Positions 63,776 to 64,000 of a DNA stretch of 64,000 bases are shown piece by piece (the stretch's first letter is position 1; the number at the start of each line of letters is the position of its first letter). The notes under the pieces are model-generated. The model did not search any database. It was not told where the DNA came from and was given only the letters and a program-made list of their open reading frames with translations. The DNA comes from Marinifilum sp965230805 (lineage in GTDB: Bacteria; Bacteroidota; Bacteroidia; Bacteroidales; Marinifilaceae). The stretch is from positions 1 through 64,000 of the forward strand of contig NZ_OZ246019.1 in the NCBI RefSeq assembly GCF_965230805.1, read 5' to 3'. A program made the translations under genes and the position numbers.

Positions 63776-64000
63776 TCAATATGTCATTTTTCCATAATGA
63801 GCATGTCTGTGACAATTAGGACATAGTCCGATTGAATTCTTTACGGTATCATCTCCATTTTCACTTAACGGAATTACATGATGAACTTCTAAAAATGGTG
63901 AATTATCAAGATCTTTATTAAAAGGGGCATGTTTTCCACATTTTTCACAAATACCATTTGCTCGTTCAAGAACTTCTGCCACAACATATGGATTTCTAAT
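63776..64000 (-). CDS. HNH endonuclease domain protein (partial)
   Basis: The frame continues to the right edge of the window; visible residues read IRNPYVVAEVLERANGICEKCG on into PFLEVHHVIPLSENGDDT and LCPNCHRHAHYG. Two Cys pairs (CEKC, CPNC) and HH...N...H make a McrA-type HNH nuclease domain at the C-terminus of a longer protein. The codon giving the apparent Met at 63982 is GTG in the middle of the domain, so it is not the start. Confidence 0.85.
   Translation of the reverse strand: MRNPYVVAEVLERANGICEKCGKHAPFNKDLDNSPFLEVHHVIPLSENGDDTVKNSIGLCPNCHRHAHYGKMTY

Noticed and set aside
63776..63982. Complete 68-aa HNH protein
   Set aside because: The apparent start is a GTG inside the conserved RNPYVVAEVL segment; the frame continues off the right edge.

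Overview
The window looks like chromosomal DNA of a Bacteroidota bacterium, most likely a marine Bacteroidales/Marinilabiliales-type anaerobe or facultative anaerobe (the lineage below phylum is inference). Reasons: low G+C, TAnnTTTG-type -7 promoter elements, a permease fused to an M1 peptidase, the rSAM/lipoprotein pair and few Shine-Dalgarno sequences.

Layout. (1) 1-7.8 kb, minus strand: an acyl-CoA operon (enoyl-CoA hydratase, 3-hydroxyacyl-CoA dehydrogenase, thiolase, acyl-CoA dehydrogenase, EtfB, EtfA) ending in a membrane Fe-S protein cut by the window edge. Together they form a beta-oxidation or butyryl-CoA module whose electrons go through Etf to the membrane. (2) 8-20 kb: YebC, a secreted M3-like metallopeptidase, a two-component system divergent from a secreted protein with 10-bp GTTAA repeats between them, then an ABC ATPase with a 1-bp frameshift followed by a permease/M1-peptidase fusion. 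(3) 19.6-24 kb: a degenerate 21-bp-period repeat array, a cobalamin riboswitch and class Ia ribonucleotide reductase nrdAB. (4) 24-27 kb: M18 aminopeptidase and an exonuclease/BRCT protein.

(5) 27.2-50.3 kb, all minus strand, 18 genes: the centrepiece. In transcription order it holds two secreted PQQ-like beta-propellers, an anchored PQQ-like propeller, an anchored NHL propeller, a small Tat-exported Cys protein, a Tat-exported ferredoxin, a NapH-like membrane Fe-S protein, a three-TM PQQ-like propeller, a NuoE/NuoF-type NADH-oxidising fusion, a GltD/NuoG-like FAD-FeS protein that seems to lack its NAD(P)H domain, another secreted propeller, a 20-bp repeat array inside a 10-bp inverted repeat, a LolD-like ATPase, a propeller lipoprotein, a ferredoxin with a Cys-Asp tail, a radical SAM enzyme, a DUF116-polyprenyl synthase fusion and two alpha/alpha-barrel proteins, one carrying the DXDD class II terpene cyclase motif. 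I infer a redox system running from cytoplasmic NADH through a membrane Fe-S protein to the periplasm, coupled to synthesis of a cyclised isoprenoid. I do not recognise this combination as a described pathway.

(6) 50.3-64 kb: accessory region with a 270-bp inverted-repeat element in two inverted copies plus two single ends, a glycosidase-like lipoprotein, a Spy-like protein, a nuclease-fold protein, a CMD-family protein, an rSAM/lipoprotein system inside a segmental duplication, an unrecognised 438-aa protein, an HSDR_N-type nuclease-like protein and an HNH nuclease cut by the right edge. No rRNA, tRNA or CRISPR array was seen.
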